64,000 bases of DNA from Microbacterium testaceum. GTDB lineage: Bacteria; Actinomycetota; Actinomycetes; Actinomycetales; Microbacteriaceae. Positions 15,771 through 24,755 of this stretch are shown here, piece after piece. The stretch covers positions 408,484-472,483 of the forward strand of contig NZ_BJML01000002.1 of the NCBI RefSeq assembly GCF_006539145.1, in the 5' to 3' direction. The notes beneath the pieces were generated by a model that was given only the letters and a program-made list of their open reading frames with translations, was not told the DNA's origin and made no database searches. The position numbers were made by a program, and so were the translations under genes. The first letter of the stretch is position 1; each line of letters starts with the position of its first letter.

Positions 15771-16664
15771 TTACGGCGTCGGCATCCCGCCGTTGACGTT
15801 GAGCGTCTCGCCGATGACGTAGCTCGACTCCGCCGACGCGAGATAGACGTACGCCGGTGCGAGTTCGGCGGGCTGACCCATGCGTCCCAGCGGGGTCTCC
15901 TCCCCGAACTCGTCGACCTTCTCGTTCGGCTGTCCGTCGGTGACCTGCAGGGGCGTCCAGATCGGGCCCGGGGCGACCGCGTTCACGCGGATACCCTTCG
16001 GCGCGAGCTGCTGGCCGAGCGCCTTGGTGAAGGTGTTGATCGTCGACTTCGTCGAGGCGTAGTCGACGAGGATGGGAGCCGGCGAGTACGCCTGGATCGA
16101 CGTGGTGTTGATGATCGTCGACCCGGGCTGAAGGTGCGGCACGGCCTCTTTGCAGATCCAGAACATCGCGTAGACGTTGGTCTTGAAGGTGTCGTCGAAC
16201 TGCTCGTCCGACAGCGTGGTGATGTCTTCGTTGAAGATCTGCTTGCCGCCGTTGTTGACGACGATGTCGAGCCCGCCGAGCCCCTCGACCGCCTCCTTGA
16301 CGAGGGTCGTGGCGTACTCGCGCTCGCGCAGGTCGCCCGGGATCTGCACGACGGTCGCGCCCGCCTCGCGGAGGATCCCGGCGATGCGGTCGGCATCCAC
16401 CTTCTCCTCGGGGAGGTACGACATGGCGACCGAGGCACCCTCACGGGCGAAGGCGATCGCGGTGGCCGCCCCGATACCCGAGTCGGCGCCGGTGATGAGC
16501 GCCCTGCGTCCCTTCAACCGGTCGCTGCCGACGTAGGTGTCCTCGCCGAGGGCGGCCTTCGGGGTCATCTTGGCGTCGAGGCCGGGTTCGGGCTGATCCT
16601 GCGCCTGCGGTTCGATGTCGGCGTAGAGCGTGGTCGGGTCGGTGAACGTGTACTGCGTGCTCAT
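15771..16664 (-). CDS. SDR oxidoreductase of the YghA/GSP39 type
   Basis: A 297-residue SDR with a typical 45-residue N-terminal lead (YADIEPQAQDQPEPGLDAKM) before the fold. Cofactor loop TGADSGIG, NNGG, catalytic YASTK and ending GETLNVNGGMPTP. The N-terminal lead and NNGG are characteristic of the group that includes E. coli YghA and Bacillus general stress protein 39. Start ATG 16664 follows GAAAGGA. It lies in a block with GH15 and Dps genes, which fits a stress role; substrate unknown. Confidence 0.9.
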   Translation of the reverse strand: MSTQYTFTDPTTLYADIEPQAQDQPEPGLDAKMTPKAALGEDTYVGSDRLKGRRALITGADSGIGAATAIAFAREGASVAMSYLPEEKVDADRIAGILREAGATVVQIPGDLREREYATTLVKEAVEGLGGLDIVVNNGGKQIFNEDITTLSDEQFDDTFKTNVYAMFWICKEAVPHLQPGSTIINTTSIQAYSPAPILVDYASTKSTINTFTKALGQQLAPKGIRVNAVAPGPIWTPLQVTDGQPNEKVDEFGEETPLGRMGQPAELAPAYVYLASAESSYVIGETLNVNGGMPTP

Positions 16665-16716
16665 GGCGCGTCCTTTCAGGAGGGATGGATGCCGAGGCGG
16701 GGTGCCCCGACGGGGT

Positions 16717-18522
16717 TCAGCGGTCGCCGAGCTCGGCGTCGTCGACGAGTTCGCGGATGACGAGGGCAGCGTTGATGAGGGCGAGGTGGCTCAGCGCCTG
16801 CGGCAGGTTGCCCCAGAACGCCCCGTCGGCCTCGGCGATCATCTCGGAGTAGATGCCCACGTCGTTGCCTTGGGCGACGAGCGCGTCCATCGCTTCGACG
16901 GCCTCGCCATGGCGGCCGACGCAGGCCAGAGCGGTGGCCCGCCAGAAAGCGCAGGCGACGAAAGTCTGCTCCTCCTGGTCCATACCGGTGTAGCGGTACA
17001 CCAGGTGATTCTCGGTCGTGAGTCGTTCGGTGATGGCATCCAGGGTCTTCGACATGCGCTCTCCGCGGTCGAAGCCGGTGGGGGCGTGCAAGAGGACGGA
17101 CGCGTCGAGGTCATCGCTGCCCGGGGCGATCGTGTACGCCTGAAGCTTCTCCGACCAGCAGCGCTCGTCGACCCACGCGTGGATGCGGTCGCGCTCGGCC
17201 CGCCAGCGGTCGCTGTTGTCGGGGATGTGCCCGCCGCCGGCCAACCACTGCGCGTCGTCGAGGGCTTTCCAGCACCCCATCTTCGAGGAGGTGTAATGGC
17301 GCAATTCGGGCAGTTCCCACATCCCCGAGTCCTCGCGGCGCCAGAGATCGCAGGTGCGATCGGCGACGTCTGCGAGCAGGCGCCCGGTCTGGATGTCGAG
17401 GCGGTTCCCCGCCTCGACATACGTGCGGCACAGGGCGATGAGATCGCCGTACACGCCGAGCTGCAGCTGCCCCTGCGCGGGGTTGCCCGTGACGACCGGT
17501 CGGTTGCCGTTCCAGCCCGGCACCTCGTGCTTCTCGAGTCCGATCTCGGCGTCGCCGTCGAGCGTGTACATCACCTGCACCTCGGGCCCGTTCTTGCGGA
17601 TCGTGCGCAAGAGCCATGAGATCGCCGCGTGCGTCTCTTCGCGAAGGCCGAAGCCGACCCACGCGTGGGCGGTGTAGGCGAGGTCGCGCACCCAGGCGAA
17701 GCGGTAGTCCCAGTTCTTTCCGCCCCGCGGGTTCTCGGGCAGCGACGTCGTCGCCGCGGCCGCGATCGCCCCGGTGGGGCTGAACAGCAGGAGTTTGAGG
17801 GCCAGGGCGCTGCGCTGGACGTCGTCGGCCCACGGGCCGTCGTACGAGAATTCGTCCGACCACATCTGCCAGCCGCCGATGGTGCGGTCGATGCCGCGAT
17901 CGACGTTCAGGGCGTCGGGGATGCGCAGCGGTTCCCCCTCGGTCGCGGCGATCACGAGCAGGTGCCGCGACCCCTTGGTGGCGGTGAACCGTCCGTCGAT
18001 GCTCTCGTTCCCGGCATCCGGATCGCCGTGCAGTCCGTGCTCGTGGCCCGTGACGGCGAGCGAGACGTGGCCGATGCGCATGATCGAGAAGCCGTCGATG
18101 CGCTCGGTCCAGGGGGCCGCCGAGCGCAGCATCGTGCCGGGCTGCACGCACCAGGCGAACTCGACCTCTCCCTTCACCCCATCCACGCGGCGAGCGAGCT
18201 CCGCCCACGGCAGGCGTCCGGCGATACCGGTCACCATGGCATCCGTCATCGTGGCGACACCCGTCTTCGTGGTGAAGGTCGTCTCGAGCACATTGGTGCG
18301 CGGGATGTAGCGTCGCGTCACTTCGTACTCGCCCACCGGTGCCAGCTCGATGCATCCACCGGCGGTCTCGTCGACGAGTCGCGCGAAGACGGGACGCGAG
18401 TGGATGTTCGGCAGCGGCAACCAGTCGACCGAGCCGTCGAGACCGATGAGGGCGACGGTGCGCCCGTCTCCGATCGCAGCGTAATCGCGCAGCGGACGAG
18501 ACGGGGCGGGAGGCGTGGGCAC
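16717..18522 (-). CDS. Glycoside hydrolase family 15 protein (trehalase/glucoamylase-like)
   Basis: A 601-residue cytoplasmic enzyme with the N-terminal block RDYAAIGDGRTVALIGLDG and an alpha/alpha-barrel GH15 domain containing NWDYRFAWVRDLAYTAHAW and later LVYRYTG. Family members of this architecture in actinobacteria hydrolyse trehalose or related alpha-glucosides by inversion. The GTG start at 18522 has TAGCGT 6 nt upstream, so the mRNA is probably leaderless. It is divergent from dps. Trehalose turnover would fit a stress block, but the substrate is not proven by the sequence. Confidence 0.85.
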   Translation of the reverse strand: MPTPPAPSRPLRDYAAIGDGRTVALIGLDGSVDWLPLPNIHSRPVFARLVDETAGGCIELAPVGEYEVTRRYIPRTNVLETTFTTKTGVATMTDAMVTGIAGRLPWAELARRVDGVKGEVEFAWCVQPGTMLRSAAPWTERIDGFSIMRIGHVSLAVTGHEHGLHGDPDAGNESIDGRFTATKGSRHLLVIAATEGEPLRIPDALNVDRGIDRTIGGWQMWSDEFSYDGPWADDVQRSALALKLLLFSPTGAIAAAATTSLPENPRGGKNWDYRFAWVRDLAYTAHAWVGFGLREETHAAISWLLRTIRKNGPEVQVMYTLDGDAEIGLEKHEVPGWNGNRPVVTGNPAQGQLQLGVYGDLIALCRTYVEAGNRLDIQTGRLLADVADRTCDLWRREDSGMWELPELRHYTSSKMGCWKALDDAQWLAGGGHIPDNSDRWRAERDRIHAWVDERCWSEKLQAYTIAPGSDDLDASVLLHAPTGFDRGERMSKTLDAITERLTTENHLVYRYTGMDQEEQTFVACAFWRATALACVGRHGEAVEAMDALVAQGNDVGIYSEMIAEADGAFWGNLPQALSHLALINAALVIRELVDDAELGDR

Positions 18523-18528
18523 TCCCTC

Positions 18529-18534
18529 ACGCTA
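18529..18534 (-). promoter_or_regulatory. -10 box of a leaderless promoter (GH15 gene)
   Basis: TAGCGT on the minus strand ends 6 nt before the GTG start. Confidence 0.5.
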
Positions 18535-18691
18535 GAAACGAGGCCCTCCGCTCAGACCGGGGTTGTCGGATCGAGCGGGAACGGCTACGGACGGGGTCTG
18601 ATTACCCCTCCTCCGCCGCAGTCGCAACCCCCGTCGAGCGCTCGAGCGTCCCGCCTAACGTCGCTATCGACCGTGAGTGAAAGGAACGCGC

Positions 18692-19252
18692 ATGTCCACC
18701 ACCACCAAGGACGCCCCCACCAAGAACCGTCGTCGCCCGGCCCGCGGCGGCAGCGGTCCCGAGACCACCGACGAGCAGAACGCCGAGAGGGGCTTCCAGG
18801 CCTCGGAGAAGCTGACCGACAGCCTGCAGGCCGTCCTCGTCGACCTGATCGAGCTGTCGATCCAGGGCAAGCAGGCCCACTGGAACGTCGTGGGCAAGAA
18901 CTTCCGCGACACGCACCTGCAGCTCGACGAGATCATCGACGCCGCCCGTGAGTTCAGCGACGAGATCGCCGAGCGTATGCGTGCCCTGCACGCGCTGCCC
19001 GACGGACGCAGCGACACGATCGCCGAGACCACGACCCTGCCGGAGTTCCCCCAGGGCGAGGTCGACACGGCCGAGGTCATCGACCTGATCACCGAGCGCC
19101 TCGACGCGACGGTCGGCACCGTCCGCGACGTGCACGACGACGTCGACGACGAAGACCCGACCAGCGCCGATATCCTGCACGGCGTGCTCGAGCGCCTCGA
19201 GCAGCTGTCGTGGATGGTCAGCGCCGAGAACCGCGTCGCCCGTAAGTCGTAA
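18692..19252 (+). CDS. dps: Dps-family ferritin-like DNA-binding protein
   Basis: A 186-residue Dps. The ferroxidase ligands keep the exact E. coli spacing: H63, H75, D79, D90 and E94 (HWNVV, DTHLQLDE, SDEIAE). The N-terminal tail has KNRRRPARGG, a basic stretch suited to DNA binding. Dps dodecamers oxidise and store iron with peroxide and compact DNA in starvation. The start at 18692 follows AAAGGA; the earlier GTG 18677 overlaps the ribosome site. A TAACGT -10 box lies about 35 nt before the start. A terminator follows. Confidence 0.95.
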   Translation: MSTTTKDAPTKNRRRPARGGSGPETTDEQNAERGFQASEKLTDSLQAVLVDLIELSIQGKQAHWNVVGKNFRDTHLQLDEIIDAAREFSDEIAERMRALHALPDGRSDTIAETTTLPEFPQGEVDTAEVIDLITERLDATVGTVRDVHDDVDDEDPTSADILHGVLERLEQLSWMVSAENRVARKS

Positions 19253-19270
19253 TCACCGCAGAACACACCG

Positions 19271-19298
19271 GATGCCGGGGCCTCAGGGCCTCGGCATC
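19271..19298. terminator. Terminator hairpin after dps, built from a GGATGCC-type pair
   Basis: GATGCCGGGGCC, loop TCAG, then GGCCTCGGCATC. The outer arms are the frequent GATGCC/GGCATC element of this genome. Confidence 0.7.
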
Positions 19299-19351
19299 CG
19301 TCGTTCGTGCGGTGGTTCCGTCCGCGCCACGGCTCAGGTCCGCGCGACGGC

Positions 19352-19636
19352 TCAGCCGCGGGCGATGAGGAACGGCGGGTGCGGGCCTTCGAGGCGGGCG
19401 AGACCGAGCTTGACCTCCATGAGAGACGCTCCGAGCTCCGCGAAGCGCTCATCGGTGCGGGTTTCCATCCGGTCGAACCGCGCGTCCATCCGCTCGAAGC
19501 GCGCGTCCATTTCCGCGAAGCGGGCATCGGTCCGGTGCTCGACACGGCCGAGCATCCACTTCATCCCGCTCAGGATGGTGACGGAGAGCGTCACGACCAG
19601 ACCGACCGCCGTCGAGAGCAGAGGAAGAGTCTCCAT
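19352..19636 (-). CDS. Membrane-anchored coiled-coil protein (94 aa), function unknown
   Basis: One N-terminal helix (LLSTAVGLVVTLSVTILSGM) followed by a basic stop-transfer and a seven-residue repeat, DARFAEM, DARFERM, DARFDRM, ETRTDERF, that should form a coiled coil. Start METLPLLS at 19636 follows AAAGGA; the longer ORF start at 19678 is not needed. Similar short anchored coiled coils are found in many actinobacteria without known role. The intergenic stretch to the helicase (19637-19749) shows nothing. Confidence 0.65.
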   Translation of the reverse strand: METLPLLSTAVGLVVTLSVTILSGMKWMLGRVEHRTDARFAEMDARFERMDARFDRMETRTDERFAELGASLMEVKLGLARLEGPHPPFLIARG

Positions 19637-19749
19637 CGGGCAATCCTTTCGGGGTGGGATGCAATGACTGTAGAGCACCGTGCTCCCGCCCCGCGGGGAT
19701 GATGTCGGACAGTGGAGAACTTCACCCGGGCCGCCCCCGGGAGGAGCGA

Positions 19750-22281
19750 TCAGAGCCGCAGCACCTCGGTCACGCGCACGATCGCGGTGCCCTCCTCCTC
19801 GGAGGCGGCGAGGTCGACCTCCGCGCGGATTCGCCAGTCGTGGTCGCCGGCGGGGTCGTCGAGGATCTGCTCGACCCGCCAGACGCCCTCGGCGGCCGAG
19901 GACTCGTCGATGACGACGAGGGAAGACGAACGCGCCGCGCCGCCGGTGCCGATCGTGTCGTGCTCCTCGAAGTAGTCGTCGAGCACCCCCGGCCAGTCGA
20001 CGTCGGGGTCGAGCTCGACCAGCTCGTCGTCGCGCTGCAGCGCCGCCAGCTGCACACGCCGGAACATCTCATTGCGCACGAGCACGACGAAGGCACGAGG
20101 ATTGGTGAGGATCGACGGCGGCGCGGGCGGCACCACCGGGGCGTCCGGGTCGTCTGCGGGATTGATGAGCTGCTCCCACTCGTCGACCAGGCTCGAGTCG
20201 ACTTGACGCACCACCTCGCCGAGCCAGGCGATGAGGTCGAGCAGATCGGGTGTCTGCGCATCGACCGGCACCGTCTGGCGGATCGCGCGATACGCGTCGC
20301 TGAGGTAGCGCAGCACCAGACCTTCGCTGCGGGCGAGCTGGTACAGCGACACATACTCGCCGAACGAGCACGCCCGCTCGAACATGTCGCGCACGACGGA
20401 CTTGGGCGACAGCTCGAAGTCGCGGATCCACGGCTGGCTGGAGGCGAACACTTCGTAGGCCTGCGCGAGCAGCTCGTCCAGCGGCTTGGGCCAGGTGATC
20501 TGCTCGAGCAGCTCCATGCGCTCGTCGTACTCGATGCCCTCGCGCTTCATCGCCGCGACCGCTTCGCCGCGAGCGCGGAACTGCTGCTGCGACAGGATCG
20601 GGCGCGGGTCGTCGAGCGTCGCCTCGATGACGCTGACGACGTCGAGCGCGTAATGGCCCGTGCCGACCGATGACGCCGGGGGCGCGGCATCCGGGCCCCT
20701 TCCGAGTTCGACCTCGGGGTCGAGCATCTCGATCGCGGCGAGCGCGAACGGAGACAGCGGCTGGTTGAGGGCGAAGTTCGGCTGCAGATCGACCGTGAGA
20801 CGGATGCCGTCGGCTCCGGCCTCGACGACCCCCGCCTGAACGAGGGTGCGGAAGATCGCGATGGCCCGGCGGGCGAGCTCGTACTGGCGGGAGCGAGGCT
20901 CGTGGTTGTCGAAGACGAGGGAGCGGACGTTCGAGAAGACGTCTCCGCCGCGCGCGATGACGTTGATGAGCATGGCGGCCGAGAGCTTCATCTGCGGGAC
21001 GAGCGGCTCGGGTTCGGCCGCGACCAGGCGGTCGTAGCTCTGCTCGGTCCAGTTGACGAAGCCCTGCGGCGCCTTCTTGCGCACGATCTTCTTCTGCTTC
21101 TTGAGGTCGTCGCCGGCCTTGAGGATCTGAGCGGCGTTCTCGATCTCGTGGTCGGGGGCCATGACGACGACCGTTCCCGCGGTGTCATAGCCTGCGCGGC
21201 CGGCGCGACCGGCGATCTGGTGGAACTCGCGCGCCGAGAGCTGGCGCATGCGCGTGCCGTCGTACTTCGTCAGCGCCGTCATCAGCACGGTGCGAATCGG
21301 TACGTTGATGCCGACGCCGAGGGTGTCGGTGCCGCAGATCACCCGCAGCAGCCCGCGCTGCGCGAGAGTCTCGACGAGCCGCCGGTACCGCGGCAGCATG
21401 CCGGCGTGGTGCACGCCGATCCCCGCGCGCACGTAGCGCGAGAGGGTCTTGCCGAAGCCGGTCGTGAAGCGGAAGCCGCCGATCGCCTCGGCGATCTCGT
21501 CGCGCTGCTCGCGCCCGATGATGCGGATCGACGACAGCGCCTGCGCCCGTTCCATCGCGGCGGCCTGAGAGAAGTGCACGACGTAGATCGGCGCTTGCCG
21601 GGTGTCGAGCAGTTCCTGCACCGTCTCGTGCACGGGCGTCCGGGCGTACTCGAAGTGAAGGGGTACCGGTCGTTCGACGCCCGTCACCCGTGCGGTGTTG
21701 CGGCCGGTGCGGCGCGTCAGGTCGTCGGCGATGTTCTCGACGTCGCCGAGAGTGGCCGACATGAGGATGAACTGCGCGCGCGTGAGCAACAGCAGTGGCA
21801 CCTGCCATGCCCAGCCGCGGTCGGCCTCGCCGTAGTAGTGGAACTCGTCCATCACGACCTGGTCGACGTCGGCGTCGGCACCCTGGCGGAGGGCCAGGTT
21901 CGCCAGGATCTCGGCGGTACAGCAGATGATCGGGGCATCGGAATTCACCGAGGAGTCCCCCGTGACCATGCCGACGTTCTCGGCGCCGAAGATGTCGACC
22001 AGGGCGAAGAACTTCTCGCTCACCAGGGCCTTGATCGGCGCCGTGTAATAGGTGCGGCCGCCCCGGGCGAGGGATGCCGCATGCGCGGCCACCGCGACGA
22101 GCGACTTGCCCGTGCCGGTCGGGGTGGACAGGATCACGTTCGCGCCCGACACGATCTCGATCACTGCTTCGTCTTGCGCGGGGTACAGCGTGAGCCCTCG
22201 CGAGGCCGCCCACTCGACGAAGCCCAGGTACACGGCATCCGGATCGGCGCCGACGGGGACGTTCTCGAGAAGGGGGGTCAC
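19750..22281 (-). CDS. Ski2-like DEAD/DEAH-box helicase with DUF3516-type C-terminus
   Basis: An 843-residue superfamily 2 helicase. Walker A is STPTGTGKS (52-60), motif II is DEFHYY near 146-151, motif III SATLGD, and motif VI QIAGRAGRAGYD. The C-terminal 400 residues match the DUF3516 region seen in actinobacterial Ski2-like RNA helicases. The probable role is ATP-driven RNA unwinding in processing or decay. The GTG start at 22281 sits in a GGGGGG-TCAC-TCCCCC hairpin, which would pair the ribosome site with the first codons. The gene downstream of it on the plus side is unrelated. Confidence 0.9.
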   Translation of the reverse strand: MTPLLENVPVGADPDAVYLGFVEWAASRGLTLYPAQDEAVIEIVSGANVILSTPTGTGKSLVAVAAHAASLARGGRTYYTAPIKALVSEKFFALVDIFGAENVGMVTGDSSVNSDAPIICCTAEILANLALRQGADADVDQVVMDEFHYYGEADRGWAWQVPLLLLTRAQFILMSATLGDVENIADDLTRRTGRNTARVTGVERPVPLHFEYARTPVHETVQELLDTRQAPIYVVHFSQAAAMERAQALSSIRIIGREQRDEIAEAIGGFRFTTGFGKTLSRYVRAGIGVHHAGMLPRYRRLVETLAQRGLLRVICGTDTLGVGINVPIRTVLMTALTKYDGTRMRQLSAREFHQIAGRAGRAGYDTAGTVVVMAPDHEIENAAQILKAGDDLKKQKKIVRKKAPQGFVNWTEQSYDRLVAAEPEPLVPQMKLSAAMLINVIARGGDVFSNVRSLVFDNHEPRSRQYELARRAIAIFRTLVQAGVVEAGADGIRLTVDLQPNFALNQPLSPFALAAIEMLDPEVELGRGPDAAPPASSVGTGHYALDVVSVIEATLDDPRPILSQQQFRARGEAVAAMKREGIEYDERMELLEQITWPKPLDELLAQAYEVFASSQPWIRDFELSPKSVVRDMFERACSFGEYVSLYQLARSEGLVLRYLSDAYRAIRQTVPVDAQTPDLLDLIAWLGEVVRQVDSSLVDEWEQLINPADDPDAPVVPPAPPSILTNPRAFVVLVRNEMFRRVQLAALQRDDELVELDPDVDWPGVLDDYFEEHDTIGTGGAARSSSLVVIDESSAAEGVWRVEQILDDPAGDHDWRIRAEVDLAASEEEGTAIVRVTEVLRL

Positions 22282-22310
22282 TCCCCCACCCTCTCATTCA
22301 CCGGGCGGGC

Positions 22311-23066
22311 TCAGCCCCTGTCGCTGAAGACGCCCACGTTCTCGCCGTCGAAGACGAACTGCACGCTCGTGCCGACCGGGAAGCGCTGGACGAAGGCGGC
22401 GGGCATGCCGTCGGCGACGACGAACTGCACGGTGGCGGGGAACACCCCGGCTCCGCAGCCGCCGTAGACGAAGTTGCCGCGGAAGCCGCGCGTGTCGTCG
22501 GCGTCCACCTCGTCGGCGTCGAGCAGGTAGAGACAGGGGTTGCGGTTGTCGGTCGCGTCGGTGGCAGCCCGCCCCGTGAACGCCGCAACCCCGTAGTAGT
22601 TCTCGTAGCCGCGTTCCGCGCCCGTGCGCTCACCGAACACGGCGGGAGCCGAGGAGTCCGGGTCGGGCACGAGTGTGTCGACCTGGGGTGCTCCCGCCGT
22701 CGCGGTCACGGGCACGAACGACACGCTCATCGCGGTTGCCGCGCTGGCGAGGGCGGCGACCACGGCCAGCGAGACCGCCCATGCCCAGAGGCGGCGCTTC
22801 GAGTGCACGAGGGGAGGGCGCTCGCGGCGGATCTCCTCCTCGTCCTCCTCGTCCTCCTCGTCGTGCTGCGCGGACGCGACCGCGGCGCTCGAACCCGCCG
22901 GCGGGGCGGGCGGCGTTCGCGGAGCCGTGGGGAGCCGGTCCTCGCGCTCGAGCTCTTCGAGGTCTCGAAGACGCGAGACGGCGACCGGGTCGTCGGCGAT
23001 GTCGGCCTCGGGGCCGTAGGCCCGCGCCCGCAACAGACGCAACTCCTCACGCACATCGTCGTCCAT
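22311..23066 (-). CDS. Acidic, single-pass membrane protein, function unknown (251 aa)
   Basis: Residues 1-90 are cytoplasmic and charged, with an acidic run EEDEEDEEE encoded by a 9-base DNA repeat (about 22835-22862). One helix follows (LWAWAVSLAVVAALASAATA), then an exported domain with two cysteines (NPCLYLLD and YGGCGAGVF) that could form a disulfide and end in FVFDGENVGVF. The start at ATG 23066 (MDDDVREELRLLRARAYG) is chosen on sequence; GGAGG lies 17 nt upstream. No domain recognised. Confidence 0.75.
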   Translation of the reverse strand: MDDDVREELRLLRARAYGPEADIADDPVAVSRLRDLEELEREDRLPTAPRTPPAPPAGSSAAVASAQHDEEDEEDEEEIRRERPPLVHSKRRLWAWAVSLAVVAALASAATAMSVSFVPVTATAGAPQVDTLVPDPDSSAPAVFGERTGAERGYENYYGVAAFTGRAATDATDNRNPCLYLLDADEVDADDTRGFRGNFVYGGCGAGVFPATVQFVVADGMPAAFVQRFPVGTSVQFVFDGENVGVFSDRG

Positions 23067-23156
23067 ATCCAGAATGGTTCCACACCTCCCGGGGGCCGGG
23101 GCCGACTCCCGGTATATGCGTGGGAATAGATCACCGACCGCGGCGTTACACACGTC

Positions 23157-24191
23157 ATGCGCTCCTTCGGCACACTCTCCTTCGGCCATTACGGCCCCCT
23201 CGGCGGCGGTCGCCAGCTCAGCGCCGGCGACTCGATGCTCCAGGCGATCGACCTCGCCCAGGGCATGGACGACCTCGGGGTCAACGGCGTCTCGTTCCGC
23301 GTGCACCACTTCGCACGCCAGCAGGCGGCCCCCATGCCCCTGCTCGCCGCCATCGCCGCGCGCACCTCGCGCATCGAGGTCGGCACCGGCGTCATCGACA
23401 TGCGATACGAGAACCCCCTCATGCTCGCCGAGGAGGCGGCATCCGTCGACCTCATCAGCGCCAACCGCCTCGCCCTGGGCGTGAGCCGCGGGTCACCCGA
23501 GACGGTCGTCCGCGGCTACGAGGCCTTCGGCTACACCGGGTCCGAGGATCCGCGCGGCGGCGACATCGCCCGCGAGCACTTCGACCTGTTCCTCCGCGCG
23601 ATCGACGGCGAGGGTCTCGCCGAGCGCGATCCGATGAGCCCCTTCGGCGGCGGCACCGGCCTGCAGCGCATCGAGCCGCACTCCCCGGGGCTTCGCAAGC
23701 GCATCTGGTGGGGCGCCGGCACCACGGCCACCGCGGAGTGGGCCGGGCGGATCGGCGTTAACCTCATGTCGTCGACGCTGCTCACCGAGGCCGACGGCAC
23801 GCCCTTCGACCTCCTGCAGGCGCAGCAGCTCGATGCGTTCCGCGCCGCGTGGCGCGAGGCCGGCCACGAGGGCGAACCGCGCACCTCGGTCAGCCGCAGC
23901 ATCTTCCCCATCGTCACCGCGGAAGACGAGATGTACTTCGGCGGCTCGGCCGGCAGCGACCAGATCGGCGTGATCGACGGCATGCGCTCGACCTTCGGCA
24001 AGACGTACGCGGCCACCCCCGACAAGCTCGTCGAGCAGCTGCAGAACGACGCCGCCGTGATGAGCGCCGACACGCTCATGCTCACGATCCCGTCTCAGAT
24101 GGGGGTGGAGTTCAACCTCCGCCTGGTCGAGAACTTCGCGAAGCACGTCGCACCCGCCCTTGGATGGCAGTCGACCCTCGCGACGGTCTGA
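23157..24191 (+). CDS. LLM-class (luciferase-like) flavin-dependent oxidoreductase
   Basis: A 344-residue F420- or FMN-dependent TIM-barrel monooxygenase-type protein: FGTLSFGHYGPLGGG at the start, GVNGVSFRVHHFARQ, IEVGTGVIDMRYENPL, and LALGVSRGSPE, all typical of the bacterial luciferase superfamily. No Shine-Dalgarno precedes ATG 23157. A hairpin follows the stop. Substrate and cofactor (FMN or F420) cannot be told. Confidence 0.9.
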   Translation: MRSFGTLSFGHYGPLGGGRQLSAGDSMLQAIDLAQGMDDLGVNGVSFRVHHFARQQAAPMPLLAAIAARTSRIEVGTGVIDMRYENPLMLAEEAASVDLISANRLALGVSRGSPETVVRGYEAFGYTGSEDPRGGDIAREHFDLFLRAIDGEGLAERDPMSPFGGGTGLQRIEPHSPGLRKRIWWGAGTTATAEWAGRIGVNLMSSTLLTEADGTPFDLLQAQQLDAFRAAWREAGHEGEPRTSVSRSIFPIVTAEDEMYFGGSAGSDQIGVIDGMRSTFGKTYAATPDKLVEQLQNDAAVMSADTLMLTIPSQMGVEFNLRLVENFAKHVAPALGWQSTLATV

Positions 24192-24199
24192 GCAACTCC

Positions 24200-24246
24200 C
24201 CGAACGGATCCGGATGCCGATCGACTCGGCATTCGGATCCGTTCGG
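24200..24246. terminator. Hairpin after the LLM gene, contains a GGATGCC-type pair
   Basis: An 18-bp stem starting CCGAACGGATCCGGATGCCG and its complement (one mismatch) around 7 nt. It separates the LLM gene from the leaderless GNAT gene. Confidence 0.75.
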
Positions 24247-24263
24247 CGTTTCGCGGAGAGTCG

Positions 24264-24269
24264 TACGGT
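24264..24269 (+). promoter_or_regulatory. -10 box of a leaderless promoter (GNAT gene)
   Basis: TACGGT, then GAGAGG, then GTG 24276; spacing 6 nt. Confidence 0.5.
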
Positions 24270-24275
24270 GAGAGG

Positions 24276-24740
24276 GTGAGCGTCACCGTCCGCGAAGCCG
24301 TCTTCCCGCGAGACGCCGCGGCCGTCAGCGCCCTCGTCGGGGCGTACCTGCGACAGACGGAGGCGGAGAAGGGCGAGCGCGGGCTCGCCGCCGACACGTT
24401 TCCCGAGCGGTACGCGCGGGAGATCGACGACCCGGCGGCGGCATTCACGGGCCGGCACGCCCTCTTCGCCACCGTCGACGGCGCAGATGTCGGTCTCGTC
24501 GTCTCATCGACCGTGCCCGAAGGCACAGAACTCTCGCGTGTGTGGACCGATCCGCGCGCCCGGGGGCGAGGCGTCGGAACCGCGTTGCTCACGGCTGCGC
24601 TCAACGGAGCCGTGCGACCGGTGCGTCTGTCGGTCTGGGAATGGCGTGAGCCCGCGGTGCGGATGTACCGCGCCGCGGGTTTCGAGGTCGTCCCGTCGTG
24701 GGACGACCGGCCGGGACTCGTCTGCCTCGAGCTGCGGTGA
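24276..24740 (+). CDS. GNAT-family N-acetyltransferase
   Basis: A 154-residue acetyltransferase. The acetyl-CoA loop is DPRARGRGVGTALL, followed by the usual LSVWEWREPAVRMYRAAGF. The GTG start at 24276 follows a TAnnnT box by 6 nt. It converges on a 174-residue unknown protein with 15 bp between. Acceptor unknown. Confidence 0.9.
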   Translation: MSVTVREAVFPRDAAAVSALVGAYLRQTEAEKGERGLAADTFPERYAREIDDPAAAFTGRHALFATVDGADVGLVVSSTVPEGTELSRVWTDPRARGRGVGTALLTAALNGAVRPVRLSVWEWREPAVRMYRAAGFEVVPSWDDRPGLVCLELR

Positions 24741-24755
24741 CCCAAGCCGCGCTGC

